In this document: positions 42,643 to 51,036 of the stretch, one piece after another | Layout: every line of letters starts with the position of its first letter | Numbering within the stretch: position 1 is the first letter of the stretch | Assembly (NCBI GenBank): GCA_938033875.1 | Contig: CALHKG010000013.1 | Location: forward strand, 134,977-198,976 | Source of the DNA: an uncultured Candidatus Saccharibacteria bacterium | Lineage (GTDB): Bacteria; Patescibacteriota; Saccharimonadia; Saccharimonadales; Saccharimonadaceae | Direction of reading: 5' to 3' | Length of the DNA: 64,000 bases | Translations under genes and position numbers: made by a program | Notes under the pieces: model-generated | What the model saw: the letters and a program-made list of their open reading frames with translations, nothing else | The model's database searches: none | What the model was told of the DNA's origin: nothing

Positions 42643-44437
42643 GAATTCGCTTAATCTGCGGTTCTTTTTTAGGCTGGATTTGCGGTTTTGGAAAAATAAA
42701 TTTGAGATAATCTTTCATCATTCGGGCGCCGGAAATAATTGGCAAATAGTTGCTTAATTGGTGGCGGATATGTTTTTCTAACAATTGGTCATTTTTCAAA
42801 ATGGCGGCAGCTTTATGCATATTAACGTACAGAGATGAAACTTCGGCTTCGTAGTTTCTGCCAGTAACCTCCAAGCAGGCGATTGGCTGAACGTCGGCAA
42901 CACCGCCGTCGCTGGTGGAAATGAGGAGCTTCAGATTGGCGACGTCTTTCTCCCATGAAGTGCCGCACGCTTCTAATCCGACAATAGGAATATTTATCGA
43001 GGCATCTGAACCGACTGCCAGCGCTCGTCCCAACTCTTCGTCGTAATCTTGTATGTAATGAACACGCTCCTTGAGGACTGGATCGTTATCAATCAATTTT
43101 AATACTTCGAGCAATTTCTGATACATAGTCACGTCGCCTTGGTGAACTTTTCCTGTCAGAATATAATGTGCGTTGTGGCTAATGAGAATTTGGCGCAATG
43201 AATCTGGGTTTTCAAACGGCATATAAGGTCGTTTGTAATTGGCGAATCTTCGCTTGAAGTCGAATAATATTGCATTTTCTGGGATTTGTATGGATTTTCC
43301 GTACTGGTCTTGGCGACTCAATAGGACTCGATTCAATTCCTTTCGACCGAGTTTTTTCAAATACCTCAAATCCGCACTACTCAGCGAGTCTAATTTTTCA
43401 AAAAAATCATTTGTGGGCAATCCAAATTTATCGATAATGCCGTGATTGCGATATGTTTGCAAAGTTTCAGGTAGTACCCACGTTTCAAGATCTATTCCAT
43501 TAGTAATGGCTTGAAACTTAACTTTGTCGTTGTTGCGATCGCGGAAATTTGCTACACGGGCGTGTAGTTTACTTACACCATTTTTCGCTTCAGTAAGTTC
43601 AATTGCCAAAAGATTCGGCCTCAGTCTGTCATTGCGGAATTGCTCCATTAGCCAGCAACGCACGGCATTGCTCTTTATATTTGGCAAAACTAATTTTTCA
43701 AATTGCGAACGATGAAATTTCGGTTCGGCCGCTTGAAGAAGTGTGTGGTTTGTGTAAAGTGTATGTTTGCGAACGTAAACGATGGCCTCATATAAATTCA
43801 TTCCGTTAGCGCACAGTTCGTCTAGTCGTGCCAATGCGGCAAAAATCGTTGCGGTCTCATTAAGTTGAATAACAGCCGGCTTAATACCGAGGAGTTTTAA
43901 TGCTTTATAGCCACCAAATCCCAGCGCTACTTCTTGGTATAATCTATGGTCACCAGATCCGTCACCTTCGTACAATTGCCCAAAGTTCGGTTCTGAAATT
44001 GTAACAAATTGCGTTGAGCCGAGTGTCTTCTTAAAAATGCTTAAGCTTGTATCTGGGAATCCGTTTGAACTTACGAAAACTTCGTCAATATATTCAAATC
44101 CGTAATCTTGAGGTGAAACGGATTCCGAAAACTCTTCTTGCGCGAGGTCGGTGATTTTCTGGTGTGATTCGCTACGATAAAATGGCGTCACTACTACGAA
44201 TGGAACTTCCAATTTTTCAGCTACACGTCGCGTGTCCGCCGCAAGAACTCCAAGTCCGCCGCCACCTTTAATACCATTGGATTTATCATAGATTTCCATC
44301 GTCCAATAGACGTATGGTCGGTTTTCAGACAATTGGTGTGTCAAGCTGCTTCGTTCAATTACATCATAAAATTCGGACGCATCTTCAATATCGTGCGGTT
44401 GGTATTTTGGTTTTTCTGTATAAATATATGGATCCAT
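42632..44437 (-). CDS. Alpha-glucan phosphorylase, short form
   Basis: A 601-residue GT35 enzyme of the short bacterial/archaeal type. IKGGGGLGVLAADTRRVAEK (about 55-75), VIQLNETATIFA (about 190), NHTLLQAAEPKF, GIDLETWVLP, and SDASINIPIVGLEACGT then SWEKDVANLK near 480-505, where the Lys aligns with the PLP lysine of glycogen phosphorylase. It releases glucose 1-phosphate from glycogen or maltodextrins. It overlaps murA tail to tail by 11 bases. A weak AAGGGC lies before the ATG. Confidence 0.85.
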   Translation of the reverse strand: MDPYIYTEKPKYQPHDIEDASEFYDVIERSSLTHQLSENRPYVYWTMEIYDKSNGIKGGGGLGVLAADTRRVAEKLEVPFVVVTPFYRSESHQKITDLAQEEFSESVSPQDYGFEYIDEVFVSSNGFPDTSLSIFKKTLGSTQFVTISEPNFGQLYEGDGSGDHRLYQEVALGFGGYKALKLLGIKPAVIQLNETATIFAALARLDELCANGMNLYEAIVYVRKHTLYTNHTLLQAAEPKFHRSQFEKLVLPNIKSNAVRCWLMEQFRNDRLRPNLLAIELTEAKNGVSKLHARVANFRDRNNDKVKFQAITNGIDLETWVLPETLQTYRNHGIIDKFGLPTNDFFEKLDSLSSADLRYLKKLGRKELNRVLLSRQDQYGKSIQIPENAILFDFKRRFANYKRPYMPFENPDSLRQILISHNAHYILTGKVHQGDVTMYQKLLEVLKLIDNDPVLKERVHYIQDYDEELGRALAVGSDASINIPIVGLEACGTSWEKDVANLKLLISTSDGGVADVQPIACLEVTGRNYEAEVSSLYVNMHKAAAILKNDQLLEKHIRHQLSNYLPIISGARMMKDYLKFIFPKPQIQPKKEPQIKRIPIQ

Positions 44438-44469
44438 CGATGCCCTTTATGGATTGAAATTGTCTAACT

Positions 44470-44544
44470 TGGTGCGGGTGGGGAGAATCGAACTCCCATC
44501 TCAAGTTTGGAAAACTTGCATACTAACCGCTGTACTACACCCGC
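44470..44544 (-). tRNA. tRNA-Gly (anticodon UCC)
   Basis: On minus: acceptor GCGGGTG/CACCCGC, D arm GTACAGCGGTTAGTAT, anticodon stem CAAGT/ACTTG around TTTCCAA, T arm GGAGTTCGATTCTCC, CCA encoded. Confidence 0.95.
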
Positions 44545-44550
44545 AAGCTT

Positions 44551-44579
44551 TTACTATTGTAGCAGAAAGATGTTATAAT
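44551..44579 (+). promoter_or_regulatory. Promoter of tRNA-Arg(UCU)
   Basis: TTACTA (44551-44556), 17-base spacer, TATAAT (44574-44579) with TG upstream. The start falls about two bases before the tRNA, so almost no 5' leader is left for RNase P. Confidence 0.7.
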
Positions 44580-44587
44580 GTGAATAC

Positions 44588-44664
44588 GCCCTGATAGCTC
44601 AGTTGGATAGAGCAGAGGACTTCTAAGCCTAAGGTCGTAGGTTCGAATCCTACTCGGGGCGCCA
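44588..44664 (+). tRNA. tRNA-Arg (anticodon UCU)
   Basis: Acceptor GCCCTGA/TCGGGGC, discriminator G, CCA encoded, D arm GCTCAGTTGGATAGAGC, loop CTTCTAA, T arm GTAGG/CCTAC. The anticodon stem GAGGA/GCCTA has only three good pairs, with A-G at 31-39 and G-A at 27-43. No terminator follows; the next gene starts 24 bases downstream. Confidence 0.92.
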
Positions 44665-44688
44665 TTTCATATAACTAATGGGGGATAT

Positions 44689-45087
44689 ATGGATGCGAAT
44701 AGAAAACCGCAAATGACGCGGGAAATGATGATTAGATTATCTGGCTCCTTAAGAAGATCAATTGATGGTTTTAAGGCGTATGGAATGACTGGTAGATCTC
44801 TGAAAGCTAATCGTAAAGTGAATTCGGAACGTCAATATATTAAAAAATACCAATCCTCGGCAGTAGTTGGTGGAGTAAGGCAAATTGGTACAGAGATTGG
44901 TGCGATGCCTCGATTGAGGAGTGCTAATGATCATGTTGATGCTGGTTTGTCTGGCGGGAATCGACGAGTTAATAGTTTGCAGAATAATAATGCTTTGTCG
45001 GGTGTAGATAACTCTCGCCAATCGTTTAACGCTAATCGAACTACTTTTCGTGAACCACCTTCTCGTGGGTATAATCCGTTTGGATAA
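44689..45087 (+). CDS. Small basic disordered protein read together with tRNA-Arg
   Basis: A 132-residue protein rich in Asn, Arg, Ser and Gly with no hydrophobic helix. The first third may be helical (MTREMMIRLSGSLRRSIDGF); the rest is low complexity, ending SRGYNPFG. The ribosome site TGGGGGA lies four bases before the ATG. It has no good promoter of its own and follows a tRNA without terminator, so its message would be freed by tRNA 3' processing. Function unknown; nucleic-acid binding is possible from charge only. Confidence 0.65.
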   Translation: MDANRKPQMTREMMIRLSGSLRRSIDGFKAYGMTGRSLKANRKVNSERQYIKKYQSSAVVGGVRQIGTEIGAMPRLRSANDHVDAGLSGGNRRVNSLQNNNALSGVDNSRQSFNANRTTFREPPSRGYNPFG

Positions 45088-45121
45088 GAAAATAACCTCA
45101 CTTCAATGTGAGGTTATTTTC
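45088..45121. terminator. Bidirectional terminator
   Basis: Fourteen-pair perfect stem (GAAAATAACCTCAC with its complement) and a TTCAAT loop; T-rich on both strands. It serves the small basic protein gene on plus and tRNA-Lys on minus. Confidence 0.92.
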
Positions 45122-45122
45122 T

Positions 45123-45199
45123 TGGAGGGCCAGGAGGGGCTCGAACCCTCGACACCCTGCTTAAGAGGCAGGTGCTCTAACCAGCTGAGCTACTGGCCC
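45123..45199 (-). tRNA. tRNA-Lys (anticodon CUU)
   Basis: On minus: acceptor GGGCCAG/CTGGCCC, D arm GCTCAGCTGGTTAGAGC, anticodon stem CCTGC/GCAGG around CTCTTAA, T arm AGGGTTCGAGCCCCT, CCA encoded. Anticodon stem is identical to that of the UUU isoacceptor at 4321. Confidence 0.96.
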
Positions 45200-45284
45200 A
45201 CGATTTCATTATACAACAATCAACAAAAATGTCTACCGTTTTATTGAAAATAATTTATTGGTGTGAACAAATTGTTGTAAAACT

Positions 45285-45362
45285 TGGGGCGAATGATGGG
45301 GTTCGAACCCACGACCTCCGGAGCCACAATCCAGCGCTCTAACCAGCTGAGCTACATCCGCC
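45285..45362 (-). tRNA. tRNA-His (anticodon GUG)
   Basis: On minus: encoded extra G at -1 opposite discriminator C, acceptor GCGGATG/CATTCGC, D arm GCTCAGCTGGTTAGAGC, anticodon stem CTGGA/TCCGG around TTGTGGC, CCA encoded. Confidence 0.96.
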
Positions 45363-45437
45363 ATAAACCAAGTCCCTCAAATTATAACACACACTATATC
45401 TGTACTCAAGATGGTAAAATTGCTATACTTAATGACA

Positions 45438-46250
45438 ATGAGAGAACTAAATGGCTCAGAATTAGCTGGATTTATCAAGGAGCGCCAGGCGAAACAGGTG
45501 CGAGCTTTAAGGCAGGCTTGGCATATTAATCCTCGTTTGGCGATTGTTACTGATGTCGAAAATCCAGTTATTGAAACGTACATGCGTTTGAAACAGAGAT
45601 ATGGCGCTGATATTTTGATTGACGTGGAGATTTATCGAGTCCCTGCGGGCGGTGCTTTGGGGGTGATTCAAGAATTGAACAATAGAGACGATGTTCAAGG
45701 AATAATTCTGCAATTGCCGATTAGTAATCCTGAGCAGACCGAGGAATTACTCGAGAGTATTCGAGAAGATAAAGATGTTGACGGTCTGCGTAAAAAGGCG
45801 ATTTTTCAGGCAGCCACACCAACGGCTATTAGCTGGCTGCTGGCTGGATATGGCGTTGATTTGAAGGGTAAGAAAGTCGCAATTGTCGGGCGAGGTCGTT
45901 TGGTTGGTGCGCCTCTTGAGAAAATGTGGCTAAAGTCTGGCGTTGATGTGACAGTTTTTGAAAAAGGTGACGATTTATCTCAATTGATAAATTACGATAT
46001 TGTCGTGTCGGCAACTGGAGTTCCGGGGCTGATTAAAAGCCAAATGGTCAAGGTTAAGGCGGTTGTTGTTGATGCGGGAACTGCTTCGGAAAATGGAAAA
46101 ATTGTTGGCGACGTATCTGAAGAGGTGCGTCAGCGTAGTGATGTAATTATTACACCAAAAAAAGGCGGAGTTGGTCCGTTAACGGTTTCTGCGCTGTTCG
46201 ATAATGTAATTACGGCTTGTCTAAAAATTGCGAATCAATCAAAAAGTTAA
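45438..46250 (+). CDS. folD: FolD, methylene-THF dehydrogenase / cyclohydrolase
   Basis: About 270 residues from ATG 45438 (MRELNGSELAGFI). Substrate-binding YMRLKQRYGADI, GIILQLPISN (about 91-100), DVDGLRKK, then the Rossmann part GKKVAIVGRGRLVGAPLEKM (about 145-165) and PKKGGVGPLTVSALF near the end. The usual first motif SPG is replaced around residue 35 by RLAIVTDVENP. It oxidises methylene-THF made by GlyA. TATACT with TGc at 45424-45429 lies eight bases before this ATG; an ATG two codons upstream is too near the -10. Confidence 0.93.
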   Translation: MRELNGSELAGFIKERQAKQVRALRQAWHINPRLAIVTDVENPVIETYMRLKQRYGADILIDVEIYRVPAGGALGVIQELNNRDDVQGIILQLPISNPEQTEELLESIREDKDVDGLRKKAIFQAATPTAISWLLAGYGVDLKGKKVAIVGRGRLVGAPLEKMWLKSGVDVTVFEKGDDLSQLINYDIVVSATGVPGLIKSQMVKVKAVVVDAGTASENGKIVGDVSEEVRQRSDVIITPKKGGVGPLTVSALFDNVITACLKIANQSKS

Positions 46251-46618
46251 GCAGCTTTTATGGCAGCTTTGACTTGCTCGACAACTTGGCGCGGTGTGAG
46301 ATTTGCTTTTACGATGTAGCTATGAATTCCTAATTTCTTCAAATCGTGCGGAGCTTCTTCTTCGCCGAGATTAGTGAGGACGATAACGGGAATAGTTTTT
46401 CCCCAATCTTTAGACCTAATTCGTTTCAAAGCCTCCGCGCCGTCCATTTCCGGCATTTGTAAATCTAGCAAAATAATGTCTGGCTGAAACTTCTCGACTA
46501 CTTCTATGCCAATTTGTCCGTTGGCGGCCAAGCGAACGTCAAACCCGTCCGACTCGAACTTCATTCGGTACATCTGGCTGATGGTTGGGTCGTCTTCAAT
46601 GATAGCGATTTTTATCAT
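46247..46618 (-). CDS. Single-domain response regulator (CheY-like)
   Basis: A 123-residue receiver domain only. Acidic pair IIEDDP (about 6-11), phosphorylated Asp in IILLDLQMPEMDG (about 53), Thr in VIVLTNL (about 84) and Lys in YIVKANL (about 105). No output domain. TATACT on minus (46625-46630) lies six bases before the ATG. It shares the short divergent promoter region with the methyltransferase gene, and a sensor kinase lies 1.4 kb away. Confidence 0.92.
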   Translation of the reverse strand: MIKIAIIEDDPTISQMYRMKFESDGFDVRLAANGQIGIEVVEKFQPDIILLDLQMPEMDGAEALKRIRSKDWGKTIPVIVLTNLGEEEAPHDLKKLGIHSYIVKANLTPRQVVEQVKAAIKAA

Positions 46619-46624
46619 GCTCTA

Positions 46625-46651
46625 AGTATATCATATAAACTATGTTATAAT
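46625..46651. promoter_or_regulatory. Divergent leaderless promoter pair (receiver protein / methyltransferase)
   Basis: TGaTATACT on minus (-10 at 46625-46630) and TGtTATAAT on plus (-10 at 46646-46651). The two ATGs are 40 bases apart. Confidence 0.65.
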
Positions 46652-46658
46652 TTCTGGC

Positions 46659-48011
46659 ATGGAAAACTTTAGAGGTGAACAGTATATTGCGGAAGCGGGT
46701 GATTTTCTTAATGGAGTTGATCATGAAGCTAATGAAAAATTAAATAAGGAAATTGAGGATCTTAGACGCGAGGGATGTAGGGTTAAAATTGGAGAAAAGA
46801 TCGATCCTGCATATAACAATCCGGATAAAATTCGGAGCGTATACAATTATTTGAAGCGAGGCGATGCAAAATTAAAAGAGGTTCGTAAATATTTTATTCA
46901 TAAAAATCCAGCTACCGCAGCAATTGCGAGTGTCCTAGAAAAGATTCCTTTTGTAAGAGAAAATAAATGGAGTAATATTGTAGATGCTTATCTGGAGATT
47001 CCTCGTGACAAATTTCTATACGGTAAAGATCAAACTGATTCGCAGCCGTGGCATAAACAGCGAGGTTCCGCACTGACATTTTTGACAATTTCTGAGGCTG
47101 AGGATTTGAACGTTTTTGATGAAAATGGCGAAATATTGTCAGAAGGTAAATATCCAACTATGAGTGGTCCGCTGCTGGATGAGTCGGTATTTGATGAGAA
47201 GATTAATGGCTTACCGCTGACAGAAGTTATGATTCAAGATAAAATCAACAACGGTGTGGATAAAGCGACGGCTATTGAAGAGGTAGAGAAGAGAATTAGT
47301 GACGTCCGAGAGTTTATCCAGGCGCCAGTGACGGAGAAGTTCTCTAACGTCATTCGGCATTGTGCGGATTCGCTTGGTATTCGTGAGCGAGTGGAAACAG
47401 TGAATGGTCTATCGATTGATCATTTGAAGAAAGTGGCAGAAAAAGAGAATCGTTCAATTGACGATATGTTGGTGATGAGTTTTGGTTGCGGAACGGGATT
47501 GGCGACTTTGAAGATGCTGAAAAAACTTAAGGATGAAACGGGTGAGGCGCCAACGGTTATCCTGTTGGATCAAGATCCGTTGTCTCTAGCAGCGGCGCAG
47601 AGCTTGGTGAAAAAATGGAATTTGGAAGATAAGATTGAAGTTCATTGTGAGCGATTATTCAGCAAGCTTGGCAAGCCTTTGAGTTTGGAGGGAGTTCTGG
47701 GTGATCGTAAGCTGGATATTGCGGAAGATTCTGGCTTGCGAGAATATCTGCCTGATGGTGTTTATAAACAATTGACACGAGAATCATTGAAATTTTTACG
47801 AACCGGTGGACTAATGATCACTGGCAACATGAACGTAAATCGCCCACAAAAAGAATTTTTGCATGGACTAATGGGGTGGGTTCCAAAAGTTAGGATGCGT
47901 TCAATTAAAGAAGGTTTTAAATTGCTCCAAAAATCTGGCATACCAAAAGAATCTATTGAAGCTACAGTTACCGCAAGCGGCGTTTACACAGTTTTTGCGA
48001 TTGAAAAGTAG
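46659..48011 (+). CDS. Class I SAM-dependent methyltransferase-like protein
   Basis: A 450-residue protein. The C-terminal half is a Rossmann methyltransferase: motif I VMSFGCGTGLATLKML (about 272-287), acidic motif II VILLDQDPLSLAAAQ (about 302-316), ITGNMNVNRPQ near 388. The N-terminal 230 residues are charged and helical with no domain I recognise. The methyl acceptor is unknown. TATAAT at 46646-46651 lies seven bases before the ATG. It may form a unit with the downstream sensor kinase. Confidence 0.75.
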   Translation: MENFRGEQYIAEAGDFLNGVDHEANEKLNKEIEDLRREGCRVKIGEKIDPAYNNPDKIRSVYNYLKRGDAKLKEVRKYFIHKNPATAAIASVLEKIPFVRENKWSNIVDAYLEIPRDKFLYGKDQTDSQPWHKQRGSALTFLTISEAEDLNVFDENGEILSEGKYPTMSGPLLDESVFDEKINGLPLTEVMIQDKINNGVDKATAIEEVEKRISDVREFIQAPVTEKFSNVIRHCADSLGIRERVETVNGLSIDHLKKVAEKENRSIDDMLVMSFGCGTGLATLKMLKKLKDETGEAPTVILLDQDPLSLAAAQSLVKKWNLEDKIEVHCERLFSKLGKPLSLEGVLGDRKLDIAEDSGLREYLPDGVYKQLTRESLKFLRTGGLMITGNMNVNRPQKEFLHGLMGWVPKVRMRSIKEGFKLLQKSGIPKESIEATVTASGVYTVFAIEK

Positions 48012-48037
48012 AATAAAATGCTATAATAAGCATTAGT

Positions 48038-50197
48038 ATGATGATACGGGCGTTAGTGCTAGGATTGGTTGCGTTAATGGCGCTAATTTTGGGTGTGCTT
48101 GTACTTAAAAAGTCGAAGCGACGCCACGATGCGAAGCATTGGTTTTTTCTGGTTTGTCTATGTTTGGCTGTATGGTCAGCTGGACTTGAAGTGTTTTCTT
48201 TGGCAGATAATGGAGTGATGTTGGACACTGCGTCCAGGTGGTTTTATGTCGCCTCGGCTGTTTTTTGTCCTGCGTTGGCTATTTTTACTACGAAATCGTT
48301 TCTTCCATCGACAAAATCAACGAAGAGTTTTATCTGCGCGTCCAGTATATTGATAACGATTTTTTCGCTATACATCATTTTGGTGCCTGAATTTATTATT
48401 AATACATCAGAAATAGTCACGCCAGTAGATTTTTCTCGAATTCCGATTCATGCAGTCAACTATGTTATTTTTGCAACTTTTTTCTCGGTATTCTTCTTAA
48501 TTTCTATGTGTTTTGGTCATATAGCGTGGCGCAAATCAGATCCTGTTCGACGCAAGCAAGTCGCGATTTACATGATTGGTCTGTTGATATGTAGCATTCC
48601 TGGCTTTGTAGTGGATCTGTTTCTTCCGGCGTTTGGTGATTATCGATATATATGGATTGGTCCAATTGCTACGATTATTTTCTTATTTGCAATTATGTAT
48701 AGCATCGTCAGATACCGATTGATGGACGTAAAAATGGCGGTGGCTCGAAGTGTTTCGTATATGTTGCTATTAATCGCACTAGCTGTCGTTTACGTGATTT
48801 CTGCATATGTCATTTCAATTTTAGTTTTCCAACGCAGCCTGACGGTTGATAGTCACGTAAATCTCATGAACATGATTTTGGCTATGGTTTTGGCGGTCGT
48901 ATATCAACCGGTGAAGAAAATCTTTGATAAATTTACTGATAGGGTTTTTTACTACGGAGAATATGACGCTGATACGTTTACGCGTGAAATTAGTAAAATA
49001 TTAACCTATACGGCGGATTTGCAACTCCTAACTCGACGTGTTGGCAATTATATAGCGACTTCTCTTAAGGCGGAAAAAGTGGCGTTTTGTATTCCGGAAA
49101 AAGGAATATATGGTCGAGCGGGTCGGCGACGAATATCTGTTGTCGAGGAAGATGTTCGCAGGATTATGGATTACTATTATAAGAATTGCAGTTTTCCGGA
49201 AGTTATTTTGGCAAATCAAGTAAAAGATCCAGAACTGAAGAAGCTTTTGGATATTCATCGCACGAAAATTGTCATGCCACTGCTGCATCAAAATCAAGAA
49301 ACGGGAATTCTATTTCTGGGCGAACATAAGAGCTTGGGCTATAGTTCTCGCGATATTGAAATGCTGGAATCGATTGCTGGGGAACTGGCTGTGTCGATTC
49401 GAAATTCTTTGTCATTGGAAGAAATTAATGAGTTGAATAAAAGTTTGCAGCGTAAAATTGATGAGGCGACGAAAGAATTGAGATTCAGTAATCGACAGCT
49501 TCAGCGACTGGACGAGGCGAAGAACGAATTTATTTCTATGGCTTCACATCAGTTAAGGACACCGTTGACTAGTATTAAAGGTTATCTGGATATGATGCTG
49601 GAGGGTGATCTGGGGAAGATTACGCCGACACAGCGAGCGGTTCTTAGAGAGGCGTTTTCTTCGAGTGAGCGTATGGTGAGACTGATAAATGATTTTCTTA
49701 ATGTTTCTAGGCTTCAGACTGGCAAATTTAACATTGATAAACAGAAGACAGACGTTGCTCAAATTCTTCGGGATGAAGTTGCTTTGCTTAAGGTTGTGGC
49801 TGATCAGAGGTCTGTCGAAATGGACCTAAAGATTGATAAAAAAGTTCCATTGATTACGGCCGACTCTGAGAAGATTCGTCAAGTTATGCTGAATATGATC
49901 GACAACGCTATTTACTATTCAAATCCGCACAAAAAGGTAATAATTTCTCTGAAAAATAGTAATGGCGCGATTGAATTTACGGTGAAAGATTCGGGAATTG
50001 GTGTGCCAAAATCAGAACAAGCAAATTTGTTTGGCAAATTCTTCCGCGGCGCAAATGCCAGAAAAAAGCGGCCAGACGGCACTGGCGTTGGCTTATTTTT
50101 GGCGAGGAAAGTTATCTTGTCGCACGACGGCGAAATGATCTTTGAATCAGAAGAGGGAAAAGGTAGTACTTTTGGGTTTAAACTGCCAGTTCGTTAA
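48038..50197 (+). CDS. Sensor histidine kinase with 7TM and GAF domains
   Basis: A 719-residue kinase. Seven or eight helices in about 1-290 fit the HisKA 7TM sensor module. A GAF-like domain (about 310-455) is followed by a short coiled coil, the dimerisation domain with phosphorylated His in SMASHQLRTPLTSIKGYLD (about 503), and the catalytic domain with N box LNMIDNAIYYSNP, G1 VKDSGIGVP and G2 GTGVGLFLARK. Its likely partner in the window is the lone receiver protein. TATAAT at 48022-48027 lies ten bases before the ATG. The end overlaps the next gene by TTAA. Confidence 0.93.
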   Translation: MMIRALVLGLVALMALILGVLVLKKSKRRHDAKHWFFLVCLCLAVWSAGLEVFSLADNGVMLDTASRWFYVASAVFCPALAIFTTKSFLPSTKSTKSFICASSILITIFSLYIILVPEFIINTSEIVTPVDFSRIPIHAVNYVIFATFFSVFFLISMCFGHIAWRKSDPVRRKQVAIYMIGLLICSIPGFVVDLFLPAFGDYRYIWIGPIATIIFLFAIMYSIVRYRLMDVKMAVARSVSYMLLLIALAVVYVISAYVISILVFQRSLTVDSHVNLMNMILAMVLAVVYQPVKKIFDKFTDRVFYYGEYDADTFTREISKILTYTADLQLLTRRVGNYIATSLKAEKVAFCIPEKGIYGRAGRRRISVVEEDVRRIMDYYYKNCSFPEVILANQVKDPELKKLLDIHRTKIVMPLLHQNQETGILFLGEHKSLGYSSRDIEMLESIAGELAVSIRNSLSLEEINELNKSLQRKIDEATKELRFSNRQLQRLDEAKNEFISMASHQLRTPLTSIKGYLDMMLEGDLGKITPTQRAVLREAFSSSERMVRLINDFLNVSRLQTGKFNIDKQKTDVAQILRDEVALLKVVADQRSVEMDLKIDKKVPLITADSEKIRQVMLNMIDNAIYYSNPHKKVIISLKNSNGAIEFTVKDSGIGVPKSEQANLFGKFFRGANARKKRPDGTGVGLFLARKVILSHDGEMIFESEEGKGSTFGFKLPVR

Positions 50198-50409
50198 CGA
50201 AATAAACTCAGTATTCCAGAAATAACGATAATTAAGACAACTACAACGAGTCCCGCCATGCCAATGGTGCGAATGAGCTTTTTCCGATCAAAAAACCACT
50301 GGGATAATTTGGAGCGATTTACTGCCGTAATTCTCGTTACCTTTGGTCGTTGAGATGTTGCGTCCATTCCAGAATATTTTTTATTGCGCTTTTTCTTCTG
50401 CTTTGTCAT
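50194..50409 (-). CDS. Small tail-anchored membrane protein
   Basis: A 71-residue protein: very basic start (MTKQKKKRNKKYSG), and one helix at the end (TIGMAGLVVVVLIIVISGILS). TATAAT on minus (50417-50422) lies seven bases before the ATG. The layout recalls small SecE-like or cell-division membrane proteins, but I cannot name it. Confidence 0.7.
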   Translation of the reverse strand: MTKQKKKRNKKYSGMDATSQRPKVTRITAVNRSKLSQWFFDRKKLIRTIGMAGLVVVVLIIVISGILSLFR

Positions 50410-50470
50410 GAGAAATATTATACATTAATTTTCAATATAAGATAATAACGGGGAAGTGGTTAATTCGCTA

Positions 50471-50499
50471 TAGACAATTTGACGATAATTTGTTATGAT
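50471..50499 (+). promoter_or_regulatory. Promoter of tRNA-Glu
   Basis: TAGACA (50471-50476), 17-base spacer, TATGAT (50494-50499) with TGt. Start near 50506. Confidence 0.6.
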
Positions 50500-50511
50500 A
50501 TCTGAAGTCGT

Positions 50512-50586
50512 GGCCTTATCGTCTAACGGTTAGGACACCAGGTTTTCATCCTGGCAATCCGGGTTCGATTCCCGGTAAGGTCACCA
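50512..50586 (+). tRNA. tRNA-Glu (anticodon UUC)
   Basis: Acceptor GGCCTTA/TAAGGTC with one G-U pair, D arm GTCTAACGGTTAGGAC, anticodon stem CCAGG/CCTGG around TTTTCAT, T arm CCGGGTTCGATTCCCGG, CCA encoded. Confidence 0.96.
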
Positions 50587-50604
50587 TAAAGATTGTTTGG
50601 AATA

Positions 50605-50630
50605 GCTCGCTTATTGTGGCGAGCTTTTTT
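50605..50630 (+). terminator. Terminator after tRNA-Glu
   Basis: Stem GCTCGC/GCGAGC with an eight-base loop, then six T (50625-50630). Confidence 0.88.
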
Positions 50631-50932
50631 CATTGTCGCTTCGTAGTTTCTTTGGCGGCAGATTCATCGTCAGTCCGAGACATCGTTTCAGAATAGGCTT
50701 CAAGTATGTCGCTCTCCTTATATTTCGGTTTATGTGAGCGCTCGATTGCGTACCATATTGTTACGGGTATCAGCAGGACGGTGTTTATGCAATATATCGT
50801 AATTGCAGCTTCTATGGACCCAACGATATTTATAAATACTCCAGTATAGAATAAAAAGAAAATAATTACAGTAGTTGATCCGAAAATAAAGAACAAAATT
50901 TTTGAAATAATATATTTATCTATTTCTGGCAT
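50630..50932 (-). CDS. Small two-helix membrane protein
   Basis: A 100-residue protein with helices at about 9-32 and 38-60 and a polar tail (KYKESDILEAYSETMSRTDDE). The pattern resembles small hypothetical proteins with no known role. TATAAA on minus lies about five bases before the ATG, a weaker promoter than its neighbours. It is convergent with the tRNA-Glu terminator. Confidence 0.6.
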   Translation of the reverse strand: MPEIDKYIISKILFFIFGSTTVIIFFLFYTGVFINIVGSIEAAITIYCINTVLLIPVTIWYAIERSHKPKYKESDILEAYSETMSRTDDESAAKETTKRQ

Positions 50933-51036
50933 AATATTTTATATTCTAGCATTAAGAAAATGGGTAGGCTAGTTTATGTGGTTATGTTGACCGTACGGAT
51001 AGCTATCGGCTATAATAATGCTAACGGTAATTTTAT

